Numbered from the stretch's first letter, positions 48,795 through 59,617 are shown. The stretch: 64,000 nt of DNA from JAYODZ01 sp965662735 (GCA_965662735.1 CBFIIU010000004.1:45862-109861); one strand, 5' to 3'. The notes: generated by a model from the sequence alone, not told the origin. Program-made: numbers and translations.

Positions 48795-51062
48795 CTATTC
48801 AGCAGTTTCGAGGCCGTAACAGGCGATCGCCGCTGTGTTTAAGATTTCCGTTGCCGTTGCCCCAATGCGGGCAATTTGCACAGAGCGGTCGAGGCCGACC
48901 AAGATCGGCCCGATCATTGTGGCGCCGCCTAATTCCTCTAACATTTTGGTTGAGATGGAGGCGGAGTGAATGGCGGGCATGATCAACACATTGGCGGGGT
49001 CGCTGAGACGGCAAAATGGATAATACGACATGGCTTTGCGATTGAGGGCGACGTCGGCGCTCATTTCACCCTCATACTCAAAATCAACATTTCTGCTGTC
49101 AAGAATGCGAACGGCTTCACGAACGTAAACCGAACGATCGCCTTCGGGGTGTCCGAATGTCGAATAAGCCAGCAAGGCCACGCGCGGTTCATGTCCGAGG
49201 GCGCGCGCAGTGCGGGCGGCTTGCACGGCAATATCCGCCAACTCTTCCCCATTGGGCATGTCGGTGACATTGGTATCGGCGACCATAACCGTGCGCCCGC
49301 GGGCAATCATCATTGTTAAGCCCATCACCCGATGGCCGGGGCGTGGATCAATGACCGAACAAATTTCGTCTAAGGCGATCGAATAATGCCGGGTGACGCC
49401 CGTGACCATGGCATCGGCATGGCCATTGGCCAACATCACGGCGCCATAAATATTGCGGTCATTACTCACTAAGCGTTCGCAATCACGCCACAACATGCCG
49501 CGGCGCTGCATGCGGGCATAGAGAGAGTTGATATATTCTTCTTTGCGGCTCGACTTGCGGGTGTCATAGACCTCTAAATCGTCACGGCCCTCTAGGCCCA
49601 GATCGCGCATTTGCGCGCGCACGACGTCTTCAGTGCCAATTAAAATGGGTTCGCCTAAGCCCATATCTTTAAAGGCGGCGGCGGCGCGAATAACCTGCTC
49701 TTGTTCCCCTTCGGCGAAAATCATCCGCCGAGGGCTTTTCCGCGCCTTATTAATGATGATCTGTAATGAGCTTGCGGCGGGGTCGAGGCGCGCTGATAAT
49801 TGTTCGCGATAGCGCTCCATATCAATAATGGGCTTTCGCGCGACGCCACTATTCATCGCAGCTTGCGCAACGGCAACCGGAATATCGCGGATCAGCCGCG
49901 GGTCGAAGGGCACAGGGATAATATAATTCGGGCCAAAGCGCGGCCGCTCGCCACTATAGGCTGTCGCAACCTCATCAGGCACATCTTCGCGGGCTAATTG
50001 CGCCAAGGCATTTGCACAGGCGATTTTCATTTCGTCATTAATGGTGCGGGCCCGGACATCCAAGGCGCCGCGGAAAATATAGGGAAAGCCCAGCACATTA
50101 TTAACTTGGTTCGGATAGTCAGATCGTCCGGTTGCCATAATGGCATCCGAACGAATAGCACTCACTTCTTCTGGTGTAATTTCTGGGTCAGGGTTTGCCA
50201 TCGCAAAGATGATCGGATTATCCGCCATCGACTTGACCATCTCTTTGGTCAAGGCGCCTTTCACGGACAAGCCCAAGAACACATCGGCACCATCCAGCGC
50301 TTCTGCCAAACTGCGTTTGTCGGTTTTCACGCTATGAGCGGATTTCCATTGGTTCATGCCTTCCGTGCGGCCGCTATAAATCACGCCTTTGGTGTCACAT
50401 AACAGCGCATTTTCATTGGGCAAGCCCATGGCTTTAATCAGCTCTAAACAGGCAATGCCGGCTGCTCCGGCGCCATTGAGCACCACTTTGGTGTCTTTTA
50501 TGTCGCGTCCCGTGAGGTGGAGGGCATTAATTAAGCCGGCGGCGCAAATAATGGCTGTTCCGTGTTGGTCATCATGAAAAACAGGAATATCCATGAGTTC
50601 GCGCAGGCGCTGCTCGATGATAAAGCACTCAGGCGCTTTAATGTCTTCAAGGTTAATGCCCCCGAAGGACGGCCCCAAATATCTCACAGCATTGATAAAT
50701 TCATCGGCATCCGCCGTGTCGACTTCGAGATCAATGCTGTCGACATCAGCAAAACGTTTAAAGAGGACGGCTTTCCCCTCCATCACCGGCTTAGATGCCA
50801 GCGCCCCCAAATCGCCGAGGCCTAAAATTGCTGTGCCGTTCGAAATGACCGCAACCATGTTGCCACGTGCCGTGTAATCATAGGAGCAATCGGGGTTGTC
50901 GGCGATCGCCTGCACCGGCGCGGCGACGCCAGGCGAATAGGCGAGCGCCAAGTCCCGCTGGGTGGCCATGGGTTTGGTGGCAACAATTTCAAGCTTGCCG
51001 GGTTTGCCGCGCGAGTGAAACCTCAGAGCTTCTTGGGTATCATATGATTTACTATCAGACAT
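48795..51062 (-). CDS. maeB: NADP-dependent malic enzyme with C-terminal PTA-like domain
   Basis: A 755-residue enzyme converting malate to pyruvate and CO2 with NADP reduction. The N-terminal malic domain has YSPGVAAPVQAIADN, the metal-binding VFHDDQHGTAI and NAD(P)-fold VLNGAGAAGIACLEL; after about residue 430 comes a phosphotransacetylase-like domain (RMIFAEGEQEQVIRAA, VTGVTRHY, PIHSASISTKM-type ending). In characterised alphaproteobacterial and E. coli MaeB the second domain is regulatory, binding acetyl-CoA, not an active acetyltransferase. It starts at ATG 51062, 159 bases from the divergent mutS. Confidence 0.96.
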   Translation of the reverse strand: MSDSKSYDTQEALRFHSRGKPGKLEIVATKPMATQRDLALAYSPGVAAPVQAIADNPDCSYDYTARGNMVAVISNGTAILGLGDLGALASKPVMEGKAVLFKRFADVDSIDLEVDTADADEFINAVRYLGPSFGGINLEDIKAPECFIIEQRLRELMDIPVFHDDQHGTAIICAAGLINALHLTGRDIKDTKVVLNGAGAAGIACLELIKAMGLPNENALLCDTKGVIYSGRTEGMNQWKSAHSVKTDKRSLAEALDGADVFLGLSVKGALTKEMVKSMADNPIIFAMANPDPEITPEEVSAIRSDAIMATGRSDYPNQVNNVLGFPYIFRGALDVRARTINDEMKIACANALAQLAREDVPDEVATAYSGERPRFGPNYIIPVPFDPRLIRDIPVAVAQAAMNSGVARKPIIDMERYREQLSARLDPAASSLQIIINKARKSPRRMIFAEGEQEQVIRAAAAFKDMGLGEPILIGTEDVVRAQMRDLGLEGRDDLEVYDTRKSSRKEEYINSLYARMQRRGMLWRDCERLVSNDRNIYGAVMLANGHADAMVTGVTRHYSIALDEICSVIDPRPGHRVMGLTMMIARGRTVMVADTNVTDMPNGEELADIAVQAARTARALGHEPRVALLAYSTFGHPEGDRSVYVREAVRILDSRNVDFEYEGEMSADVALNRKAMSYYPFCRLSDPANVLIMPAIHSASISTKMLEELGGATMIGPILVGLDRSVQIARIGATATEILNTAAIACYGLETAE

Positions 51063-51221
51063 GACTTAAATTCCTGTTGTCTTGTTTTAGCAGGTGCTTG
51101 CAGAAGCACAAGCTTGTCGGTCAGTTAAAACAATATTTTATGAAAAATTTACCCCCACCTTTGCGACCAATTTCTTTGCTGCCGGTTTTTCGTCCGTCGA
51201 TCTCTCTGGTAGACTGACTAA

Positions 51222-54023
51222 ATGACATCGCCCACGACTTCTCCATCCAGCTCTCCAGAGGTGTCGCAACGCGCGCATCAAAATGCGGCCGCGGGCGATG
51301 CGGACGCGCATTCTGAAGAGCTTCCGCTGCGCGATCCGCTTTCCGGTGCCGATCCATTAGCCCAAGCGACGCCCATGATGGCGCAGTACTTAAAGATCAA
51401 AGCGGCGCATCAAGACTATTTGCTGTTCTATCGGATGGGCGATTTTTATGAGTTGTTTTTTGACGACGCTGTGGTCGCCGCGGCGGCGCTCGATATTACC
51501 CTCACCCATCGGGGCAAACATATGGGCGAAGACACCCCCATGTGCGGGGTTCCAGTTCATGCGGCCGAAACTTACCTGCACCGGTTGATCCGTTCTGGAC
51601 ACAAGGTGGCGATTTGCGAACAGATGGAAGATCCGGCCGAGGCCAAAAAGCGGGGCAGTAAATCCGTTGTCCATCGCGATGTCGTTCGCTTGGTGACGCC
51701 CGGAACATTGAGCGAGGATGCTCTTTTAGAGGCGCAGCACCATAATTTTCTGGCCTCGCTCGTGCCCTTGTCAACGGCTGTGGGTGTGGCGTGGCTCGAT
51801 ATGTCGACCGGCGAGTTCGCGATTTGTGAGACGTCCGAGAGAGATCTTGTCGCCCTCTTGGCGCGGTTGCGCCCCAGCGAAGTTGTGCTTGAGGCAAAAT
51901 CTTTGAACGAGATGTCGCCGGCCCTTCAAAACGCTTTGGCGTGTGCGGTGGTGACCCCTCTCTCGATTTCTGCACCCGTGTCCGAGCATGGTGATGCCAT
52001 TTTAACGACTTATTTTCCAGACATGGTCGTTCCATCCCAACGCAGCATGCGCGCTGCCGCAGGCTTAATTCTCGACTATGTTCGCACGACCCAATTATCC
52101 GCATTGCCCCGCATTCAGTCGCCGCGTATTGAGGCGTCGCATGAATATATGGAAATCGATGCAGCGACGCGGCAAAATCTCGAATTAGTGACCGCGCAAG
52201 CCGGCGGCCGTCAAGGCAGCTTATTGGCCACCATTGATCGCACCCAAACTGCGGCGGGCGCCCGCCTGCTGGCCGCTTGGTTGAATGCGCCCTTATGCGA
52301 TCGCCGCCGGATTGAAGAGCGGTATGACGTCCTTAGTTTTTTCATGGACGCCCCCCAGCTGCTCGAAGGGGTGCGCGGCTTCTTGCGGGCGAGCCCCGAT
52401 ATCTCGCGAGCGCTGACACGCCTCAGCCAAGATCGAGGGGGTCCGCGGGATGTGTTGGCATTAGCCAAGTCGATCTCTATTGCTCAGTCCATCCAGGAGC
52501 TGATCCGGTCGCATGATGCCGCATCTCATGAGGCGGCCTCTCCCTCTTCTTCTGCGCTGCCGGCAGGCTTGCCCGATCAGCTGGCCCCATGGCGCGATGA
52601 AATCGCCAGCAGCCTTTCTGCTTTGGCCCATGATCTTGATGCGGCTTTGGCCGACCCACCCCCTGCCCTCATCCGCGATGGAAATTTCATCCAAAGCGGC
52701 TATGACGCTGCGCTCGACGATGCGCGCCTGCTACGTGATGAAAGCAAGCGGGTTATTGCGGCCATGCAATTGCGCTATAGCGACGAGACGGGCATTAAGT
52801 CTCTCAAGGTCAAATATAATGCGGTGCTGGGCTATCACATTGATGTTCCTGCGGCACAGGGCGACCGCCTCTTGGCGCCGCCGCATGATGCGGTTTTTAT
52901 TCACCGACAAACATTAGCAAACGCCATTCGCTTCTCTACAACCGAGCTTGCCGAGCTGGCGGGGAAAATCAGTCGTGCGGCTGAAATGGGTTTGGCGCGG
53001 GAACATGAGATTTTTGCACGGTTGCGCGCTGCGGTTCTGGCGCTTTTGCCGGCGCTTGATGCTTTGGCTCTGCGGATGGCCGAGCTGGACGTCTATACAA
53101 GCCTCGCGACCTTGGCGCGCGGTGCCTCATGGGTGCGACCCGATTTGCGCGATGGAACCGGATTTGACGTGGAAGGCGGTCGGCATCCTGTTGTTGAGGC
53201 GGCGCTCGATCGGGACCATGAACGCTTCATGGCAAATGATTGTCATCTTGCCGATCTTGACAATGCCGATGGGGCGCGACTGATGCTGCTGACGGGCCCT
53301 AATATGGCCGGGAAGTCGACTTTTTTACGACAAAATGCGGTGATTGCGATCCTTGCGCATATGGGCAGTTTCGTTCCAGCGCGCCGAGCCGAGCTGGGCA
53401 TGATTGACCGCGTGTTCAGTCGGGTGGGGGCTGCCGATGATTTGGCGCGGGGCCGATCCACTTTCATGGTCGAGATGGTGGAGACGGCAACGATTTTACA
53501 GCAAGCCACCCCGCGCAGCTTAGTGATCCTCGATGAAATCGGTCGGGGCACCGCAACCTTCGATGGGCTTTCTTTAGCATGGGCCTGCGTCGAGCATTTG
53601 CACGATGTCACCGGGTGCCGAACTATTTTTGCAACGCATTATCACGAGCTGACGGCGCTCTCGGCGCGCTTGGCGCGGCTCGATAATGCGACATTGAGGG
53701 TGAAGGAACATCAGGGCAAATTAATCTTTCTGCATGAAGTCATGCAGGGCGCTGCCGATCGCTCCTACGGAATTCATGTTGCAGAATTAGCGGGCTTGCC
53801 GGCCTCTGTTGTGGCCCGTGCGCGTGACATCCTGGCCATTTTGGAAGAAAACAGAGCGGCGAGCAGTCTGACGCCGGCGCTCGATGGTTTGCCTTTATTC
53901 GAGGCGAAGCCTGCGCCACGCGCAGAGGATAATGTACGGACGGCGCTTTCCAGCATTGATCCCGATCATTTATCGCCCAAAGAGGCGCTCGATTGGCTTT
54001 ATCGTCTGCGACAGATGTTATGA
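51222..54023 (+). CDS. mutS: DNA mismatch repair protein MutS
   Basis: A 933-residue mismatch-recognition ATPase. The mismatch-binding wedge F-x-E is in YRMGDFYELFFDDA; the connector and lever follow, with a Ser/Ala-rich insert near 430-445. The ATPase has Walker A GPNMAGKS (692-699), Walker B LVILDEIGRGTATFDG and the signature FATHYHELTAL. The C-terminus RLRQML-like helical end is present. An extra Ser/Pro- and Asp/Glu-rich N-terminal segment of about 40 residues precedes the conserved start (TPMMAQYLKIK); a downstream start is possible. It is divergent from maeB and followed by glnD. Confidence 0.97.
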   Translation: MTSPTTSPSSSPEVSQRAHQNAAAGDADAHSEELPLRDPLSGADPLAQATPMMAQYLKIKAAHQDYLLFYRMGDFYELFFDDAVVAAAALDITLTHRGKHMGEDTPMCGVPVHAAETYLHRLIRSGHKVAICEQMEDPAEAKKRGSKSVVHRDVVRLVTPGTLSEDALLEAQHHNFLASLVPLSTAVGVAWLDMSTGEFAICETSERDLVALLARLRPSEVVLEAKSLNEMSPALQNALACAVVTPLSISAPVSEHGDAILTTYFPDMVVPSQRSMRAAAGLILDYVRTTQLSALPRIQSPRIEASHEYMEIDAATRQNLELVTAQAGGRQGSLLATIDRTQTAAGARLLAAWLNAPLCDRRRIEERYDVLSFFMDAPQLLEGVRGFLRASPDISRALTRLSQDRGGPRDVLALAKSISIAQSIQELIRSHDAASHEAASPSSSALPAGLPDQLAPWRDEIASSLSALAHDLDAALADPPPALIRDGNFIQSGYDAALDDARLLRDESKRVIAAMQLRYSDETGIKSLKVKYNAVLGYHIDVPAAQGDRLLAPPHDAVFIHRQTLANAIRFSTTELAELAGKISRAAEMGLAREHEIFARLRAAVLALLPALDALALRMAELDVYTSLATLARGASWVRPDLRDGTGFDVEGGRHPVVEAALDRDHERFMANDCHLADLDNADGARLMLLTGPNMAGKSTFLRQNAVIAILAHMGSFVPARRAELGMIDRVFSRVGAADDLARGRSTFMVEMVETATILQQATPRSLVILDEIGRGTATFDGLSLAWACVEHLHDVTGCRTIFATHYHELTALSARLARLDNATLRVKEHQGKLIFLHEVMQGAADRSYGIHVAELAGLPASVVARARDILAILEENRAASSLTPALDGLPLFEAKPAPRAEDNVRTALSSIDPDHLSPKEALDWLYRLRQML

Positions 54024-54135
54024 TCTGTGCGAGTGTGCTAGAATAAACGGATGAAACAGATTGCGACCGACATGCCGATCAAGCCGTCGGCCCCGTGGCG
54101 GGCCCGCTCTCTTTTAGAGGCCTATTGGAGTTAGA

Positions 54136-56895
54136 ATGTCCAAGCGCCCCCCTTTTGACGGACAGGCTTTGCGCGACAGCCTCACAGAGCTCGCCCGCGC
54201 GCATCAGGGCAATGAACTTGCCTTGCGACAGCAGGCGCTGTCGACGGTCAAAGCGACGCTTGATCAGGCGCGCCGTGAGATCCAAGATCAGTTCGAGGCG
54301 GGGCATCTTCATGGAGACCAATGCGCCGAGGCCCTGGCGCTGATTATAGATGAGCTGCTTTGTGTGCTTGCCGATTTTACGCGCATCCATGTCTTGCGGC
54401 TCGCTAATCCGACAGAGGCGGAGCGGGTGACCATTTTGGCGGTTGGGGGGTTTGGCCGCGGAAAGCTGGCGCCCTATTCGGATGTCGATCTGCTGTTCTT
54501 ACTGCCCTATAAGCGCAATCCGGCCAATGAACAATTTGTCGAATATATTTTGTATATGTTGTGGGACTTAGGGTTGAAAGTGGGTCATGCGACGCGAACG
54601 CTTGCGGATTGCATGGTGCAAGCCAAGGCCGACATGACTGTGCGAACCTCGATGCTGGATCCCCGATTAATTTGGGGCGATGAGGAGCTCTATACCGCTT
54701 TCACAACCTTATATGAGACCAAGATCCGGCGCGGCTCGGCGCGGCCATTTGTTGCCGCAAAATTAGCCGAGCGCGATGTGCGGCACGCGCAAACCGGTCA
54801 GTCACGCTATTTGGTCGAGCCGAATTTAAAAGAGGGCAAAGGGGGCTTGCGCGATCTCGATACATTATTTTGGCTGGCTAAATATTGTTACGGCATCAGC
54901 CATATTGATGAATTGGTCAGTCGCGGCATTTTGCAGTCGACAGAACGTCAAATGTTTCGACGCTGCGAGCGATTTTTATGGACGGTGCGCTGTCATCTGC
55001 ATTTTATGTCGAACCGAGCCGAGGAACGGTTAAGCTTTGATGTGCAAACCGAGCTTGCGGCGCGCCTGTCTATTCAGGCGACCCGCGGTCTGAATGCGGT
55101 CGAGCGGTTTATGCGCGCTTATTTTTTGGTCGCGAAAAATGTCGGCGACTTAACATCGGTGATCTGCGCCTCGCTTGAAGAAGAGCAAACCAAAAAAGGG
55201 CGCGTGGCGCGCTTGCCCGCGCTATTTCGTCGGCAAAAGCATGTTCATGGTTTTATCATTGAAACCGGGCGCTTGATGTATAAGCAGCGCGATATTTTCG
55301 AACGCGATCCCGTCAATTTGATCCGATTATTCCAACTCGCCGATCGATTTGGGCTGGATATTCATCCCGACACCATGCGACTGGTCGGCCAATCTTTGAG
55401 GCTGATCGATCGGCAACTGCAAAAATCAGAGGAGGCGAATGCCTTATTTCTGGAAATTCTGACATCGCGGAAAACGCCGGAGCGCAGCTTGCGGCGCATG
55501 AATGAAGCGGGGGTTTTGGGGCGCTTCATTCCAGATTTCGGCAAGATTGTCGCCTTGATGCAATTTAATATGTATCATCATTATACAGCCGACGAGCATT
55601 TGATCCGCGCCATCGGCATTTTATCCGAAATCGATACCGGCCGTCGCGACGCAGACCAACCGCATATTGTGAGTGTTCTCAATAAGGACCTGAATCGGAA
55701 AGTGCTTTTCTTGTCCGTTCTCTTGCATGATATTGCGAAAGGGCGGCCCGAAGACCACTCGGTTGCCGGCGCCCGCATCGCCCGCCGCTTGGGGCCTCGC
55801 TTGGGCTTTTCGCCCGAAGAAACCGCATTGACCGAATGGTTGGTCGCAAACCATCTGCATATGAGTGATGTGGCGCAGCGACGAGATTTGTCGGATCCGC
55901 GAACCATTGATGATTTTGTGTCATTTGTCCAAACCACCGAGCATTTGCGCCATCTCTATGTTCTAACGGCGGTCGACATTCAAGCCGTGGGGCCGGGAAC
56001 GTGGAATGGGTGGAAGGCACAGCTTTTGCGCGAGCTTTATGATGAAACCGAGTCCGTGCTGACGGGCGGTGCGTCTTTGGCTAATCGTCAGACCCGCATC
56101 GCCGAAGCGCATGCCGCGTTTACAGCGCGCTTTCCGCATGTCTCTCCCGAGCATTTGGCGCATTATGTTCAACGTCATCGCCCGTCTTATTGGCTGAATG
56201 TCGATCTCGATACTCAGTGCCGCCATTATGATTTATTGGCACAAGCCCATGACGAACCCATGGTGATTGACTTCGTCTATGACGACGCTCGGGATGTCAC
56301 TATTTTAACCTTTGTGAGCCCCGATCACCCGGGGCTCTTTGCCCGCCTGTCCGGCGCTTGCGCCATTGCGGGTGTGTCGATTTTAGATGCGCGTATCTCC
56401 ACCACTTTGGACGGGATGGCGCTCGATAGTCTGCTTATTCGTGATATTGATATGAGTGGTGAAATGCCGCGCACACGCCAAGAGCGGATCCGAACCGTTA
56501 TTCAAACGGTTTTGCGCGGAGAAATTCTGGCGCCGGATAATCTTGCGCCGCCGCGCGACGGGCGCCGGCTGCGTGCCTTTCAGCTGGTTCCACGTGTGCA
56601 GATCGATAATGCCTTATCCGATCAGGCGACTGTGATTGAGGTAAGTGGTTTAGACCAGCCGGGCCTTTTGCATGCTTTGTCGCGAACCCTGTTTAATATG
56701 AATGTCTCCATTATTGCTGCGCGTGTCGCGACATGGGGAGAGCGGGCGGTCGATGTCTTTTATGTCACGGATTTGTTTGGGCAGAAAATCACATCGAGCT
56801 CTCGGTTACAGACGATTAGTAAAAAATTGAAAGAGGCAATGGCCGATCCCGCCCAAGCGGCGCGACCCAAAGCCCGCCGCTCGGAGGTTGCGTGA
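54136..56895 (+). CDS. glnD: Bifunctional [protein-PII] uridylyltransferase/uridylyl-removing enzyme
   Basis: A 919-residue nitrogen sensor that uridylylates PII when glutamine is low and removes UMP when it is high. The nucleotidyltransferase motif is GGFGRGKLAPYSDVDLLF near residue 104, its Asp-x-Asp the catalytic pair; NLKEGKGGLRDL is the family hinge. The HD domain carries LLHDIAKGRPEDHS around residue 530, and two ACT domains close the protein (FVSPDHPGLFARLSG and EVSGLDQPGLLHALS). Its ATG follows by one base a 27-codon open frame. Stop overlaps the murJ GTG by 4 bases. Confidence 0.97.
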   Translation: MSKRPPFDGQALRDSLTELARAHQGNELALRQQALSTVKATLDQARREIQDQFEAGHLHGDQCAEALALIIDELLCVLADFTRIHVLRLANPTEAERVTILAVGGFGRGKLAPYSDVDLLFLLPYKRNPANEQFVEYILYMLWDLGLKVGHATRTLADCMVQAKADMTVRTSMLDPRLIWGDEELYTAFTTLYETKIRRGSARPFVAAKLAERDVRHAQTGQSRYLVEPNLKEGKGGLRDLDTLFWLAKYCYGISHIDELVSRGILQSTERQMFRRCERFLWTVRCHLHFMSNRAEERLSFDVQTELAARLSIQATRGLNAVERFMRAYFLVAKNVGDLTSVICASLEEEQTKKGRVARLPALFRRQKHVHGFIIETGRLMYKQRDIFERDPVNLIRLFQLADRFGLDIHPDTMRLVGQSLRLIDRQLQKSEEANALFLEILTSRKTPERSLRRMNEAGVLGRFIPDFGKIVALMQFNMYHHYTADEHLIRAIGILSEIDTGRRDADQPHIVSVLNKDLNRKVLFLSVLLHDIAKGRPEDHSVAGARIARRLGPRLGFSPEETALTEWLVANHLHMSDVAQRRDLSDPRTIDDFVSFVQTTEHLRHLYVLTAVDIQAVGPGTWNGWKAQLLRELYDETESVLTGGASLANRQTRIAEAHAAFTARFPHVSPEHLAHYVQRHRPSYWLNVDLDTQCRHYDLLAQAHDEPMVIDFVYDDARDVTILTFVSPDHPGLFARLSGACAIAGVSILDARISTTLDGMALDSLLIRDIDMSGEMPRTRQERIRTVIQTVLRGEILAPDNLAPPRDGRRLRAFQLVPRVQIDNALSDQATVIEVSGLDQPGLLHALSRTLFNMNVSIIAARVATWGERAVDVFYVTDLFGQKITSSSRLQTISKKLKEAMADPAQAARPKARRSEVA

Positions 56896-58439
56896 GCACG
56901 TTATCCGCCCGCCCCTTATTACGCGGAGCCGCGTCAGTGGGGGGAGCGACGCTGATCAGCCGCGTCACGGGCTTGGTGCGCGATATTTTTCTCGCCGCGG
57001 CTTTGGGAGCAGGCCCGCTTGCCGATATTTTTGTGATCGCTTTTCGGCTGCCGAATTTGTTTCGGCGCTTGTTTGCCGAAGGCGCGTTTAGTGCAGCCTT
57101 TATCCCCTTATACACTCATCGCCTAGCGCAAGAGGGCGAGGCGTCGGCGCGAGAATTTGCCGGGCGCGTTTTGTCCGTGTTGTTTTTTGCGTTAAGCATT
57201 TTCACCGTGCTCGCACAAATTTTTATGCCGGCATTGGTGGCGCTGATTGCGTATGGCTTTGTCGGCAATGAACCCTTATTCGATCAAGCGGTTTATTATA
57301 CGCGGATCGCCTTTCCCTATTTAATGTGTATGTCGCTTTTGGCCTTTTTTGCGGCTTTGCTGAATGCGCGCGATCGGTTTTTTGCGGCTGCCTTTGCCCC
57401 CGTTTTGTTAAATCTGGTTTTGATCGGGGCTTTGGCAATGGCGCTCGTGGTTGAGGGGGCCGCGCTCGATTTTGCGATTTGGGGGGTTGCTCTGGCGGGT
57501 TTGGTGCAGCTGGCTTTCGTGGCGCTTGCGGCGCGGCGCGCGGCAATTGAGTTTGACTGGCAGTGGCCCCGCCTCACTCCCGACGTGCTTCATTTATGGG
57601 GGCTGGCGGTGCCGGGCATTTTGGCAGCGGGCATTGGTCAAATAAATTTATTGATCGGCACATCGATCGCCTCGGTTCAGTCCGGTGCGCCGGCTTGGCT
57701 CTATTATGCGGATCGGCTTTACCAACTCCCGATGGGTGTTATTGGCGTGGCGCTCGGGGTTGCCTTGCTCCCCAGCCTATCGCGCCAACTGGCCGACGGC
57801 GCGGCGCAGGCGGCCCAAGAAACCCAAAACATTGCGGTTATGACCGGCATGGCGCTCACCCTGCCATCGGCGGCAGGCCTGGCTGTGCTGGCCTCGCCAT
57901 TGGTGGAGCTGTTTTTCGAGCGCGGTGCGTTCGACGCGCGCGCCACGCACGCCACAGCCCAGGCGGTGCAGGTATTTTGTCTCGGTCTTCCGGCTTTTGT
58001 TTTGGTGAAACTTCTGCAGCCCGCATTTTTTGCCCGCCAAGATACCCGCAGTCCATTAATCGATGGGGCGCTGGGCGTGGCTGTCAATATTGGTCTTAGC
58101 CTGGCTCTTTTCAGCGAATATGGTCATCTGGCGATTGCCTTTGCAACATCTGCTGCTGGATGGACGACGGTTGGGTTAATGATGTTTCGGCTTTATCGTT
58201 TAGATATTTGGCGACCCTCATCGAGCCTGCTGCGTTCGCTCTCGGTGCAGCTGTTGAGCGCTTTAATGATGATCGGCGTCCTCCATATGGTGATGCAATT
58301 AGAGATCCTGCAGACCCAGGCGCTGATCGCCCGTGTCGTGCTCTTCATCAGTCTCGGCGCGCTGGCCTATGCGGTGTCATTGCTGATCTTCGACCCCTCG
58401 CAACGGGCGATGCTTGCTGGCTTGCGCCGACGCCGATAA
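56892..58439 (+). CDS. murJ: Lipid II flippase MurJ (MviN)
   Basis: A 515-residue polytopic inner-membrane protein with about fourteen hydrophobic helices, the lipid II flippase of peptidoglycan synthesis. The N-terminal TLISRVTGLVRDIFLAAALG and ADIFVIAFRLPNLFRRLFAEGAFSAAF are the conserved MurJ start with the essential Arg residues and the GAFSAAF motif; FFARQDTRSP occurs further on. It begins at GTG 56892, overlapping glnD as GTGA. The glnD-murJ-trpS order is typical of alphaproteobacteria. The next gene starts 65 bases after its stop. Confidence 0.97.
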   Translation: MSTLSARPLLRGAASVGGATLISRVTGLVRDIFLAAALGAGPLADIFVIAFRLPNLFRRLFAEGAFSAAFIPLYTHRLAQEGEASAREFAGRVLSVLFFALSIFTVLAQIFMPALVALIAYGFVGNEPLFDQAVYYTRIAFPYLMCMSLLAFFAALLNARDRFFAAAFAPVLLNLVLIGALAMALVVEGAALDFAIWGVALAGLVQLAFVALAARRAAIEFDWQWPRLTPDVLHLWGLAVPGILAAGIGQINLLIGTSIASVQSGAPAWLYYADRLYQLPMGVIGVALGVALLPSLSRQLADGAAQAAQETQNIAVMTGMALTLPSAAGLAVLASPLVELFFERGAFDARATHATAQAVQVFCLGLPAFVLVKLLQPAFFARQDTRSPLIDGALGVAVNIGLSLALFSEYGHLAIAFATSAAGWTTVGLMMFRLYRLDIWRPSSSLLRSLSVQLLSALMMIGVLHMVMQLEILQTQALIARVVLFISLGALAYAVSLLIFDPSQRAMLAGLRRRR

Positions 58440-58504
58440 TTGGTCATAAACGGCCAAAGGAAATTTGCGCGCAATCCCGCGCATTACGAGATGGCGAGTT
58501 TAAT

Positions 58505-59575
58505 ATGTCGGATCACACCTCCCCCCCACAGCAGGCGCTTGGCCGAGAGACCCCAGTTGAGCCACTGGTTCTCTCGGGCGTTCAGCCTACTGGAAATTTG
58601 CATCTCGGAAATTATTTGGGGGCGATCCGCAATTTTGTTGATCTGCAAAAAACCCATACATGCTTGTATTGCGTGGTCGATCTACATGCCATCACCGTGT
58701 GGCAAGATCCCGCTATTCTGGCTCAGCATACACGCGAAGTAGCGGCCTCTTTCATCGCGGCCGGTGTCGACCCCAAAGCGCATATTATTTTCAACCAAAG
58801 CCAAGTGCATCAGCACACCGAGCTGGCTTGGATTTTAAATTGTGTGGCGCGGATGGGCTGGCTGAACCGGATGACCCAGTTCAAAGAAAAAGCAGGTAAG
58901 CAGCGCGAAAACGCCTCTGTTGGGTTGTATGTCTATCCCAATTTAATGGCTGCTGATATTTTGCTCTATCGCGCAACCCATGTGCCGGTCGGCGAAGACC
59001 AGAAGCAACATCTAGAGCTGGCGCGTGATATCGCGCAGAAATTTAATAATGATTTCGATCATGCTGATGGCGGCCCCGGGTTTTTCCCGCTTCCCGAGCC
59101 GATTATTCAGGGCCCGGCGACGCGCGTCATGTCGCTGCGCGATGGAACGGCGAAAATGTCCAAATCAGATCCCTCTGATATGTCACGCATCACGCTGACC
59201 GATAGCGCGGATGATATTGCGCGCAAAATAAAAAAAGCAAAAACCGACCCCCATCCCTTGCCCGAAACACGGGCTGAGCTGGAGGGGCGGCCCGAAGCGG
59301 CCAATCTTTTGGGCATTTTGGCAGCGCTTTCCAATGAAAGCATTGAGACGGTGATGGCGCGCTATGCGGGCGCTCAGTTTTCGGCGTTGAAAAATGATCT
59401 GACAGAATGCGCGGTCGCCAGCTTGTCCCCCATAAGTGCAGAAATGAGCCGATTAATGGCCTCACCCGATCATGTGGATGCCGTGCTTACCGATGGCGCC
59501 GCCCGGGCGCGGGCAATTGCCGAGCCAGTGATGCGGGCGGTTCGCCAGCGCGTCGGCTTTCTCGGGGGGTCATGA
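58505..59575 (+). CDS. trpS: Tryptophanyl-tRNA synthetase
   Basis: A 356-residue class I synthetase charging tRNA-Trp. The HIGH-type motif is QPTGNLHLGNYLGA and KMSKS is TAKMSKSDPSD, near residue 215. VDLHAITVW and QVHQHTELAWIL are other conserved pieces. The frame is open far upstream into murJ, but ATG 58505 precedes the conserved start by a short Pro/Gln-rich segment and gives the usual length. A 22-base stem-loop lies between its stop and uspA. Confidence 0.97.
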   Translation: MSDHTSPPQQALGRETPVEPLVLSGVQPTGNLHLGNYLGAIRNFVDLQKTHTCLYCVVDLHAITVWQDPAILAQHTREVAASFIAAGVDPKAHIIFNQSQVHQHTELAWILNCVARMGWLNRMTQFKEKAGKQRENASVGLYVYPNLMAADILLYRATHVPVGEDQKQHLELARDIAQKFNNDFDHADGGPGFFPLPEPIIQGPATRVMSLRDGTAKMSKSDPSDMSRITLTDSADDIARKIKKAKTDPHPLPETRAELEGRPEAANLLGILAALSNESIETVMARYAGAQFSALKNDLTECAVASLSPISAEMSRLMASPDHVDAVLTDGAARARAIAEPVMRAVRQRVGFLGGS

Positions 59576-59617
59576 TCTGAAATTTTCTTGATCATTAGGC
59601 GCGCCACTTGTTAAAAG

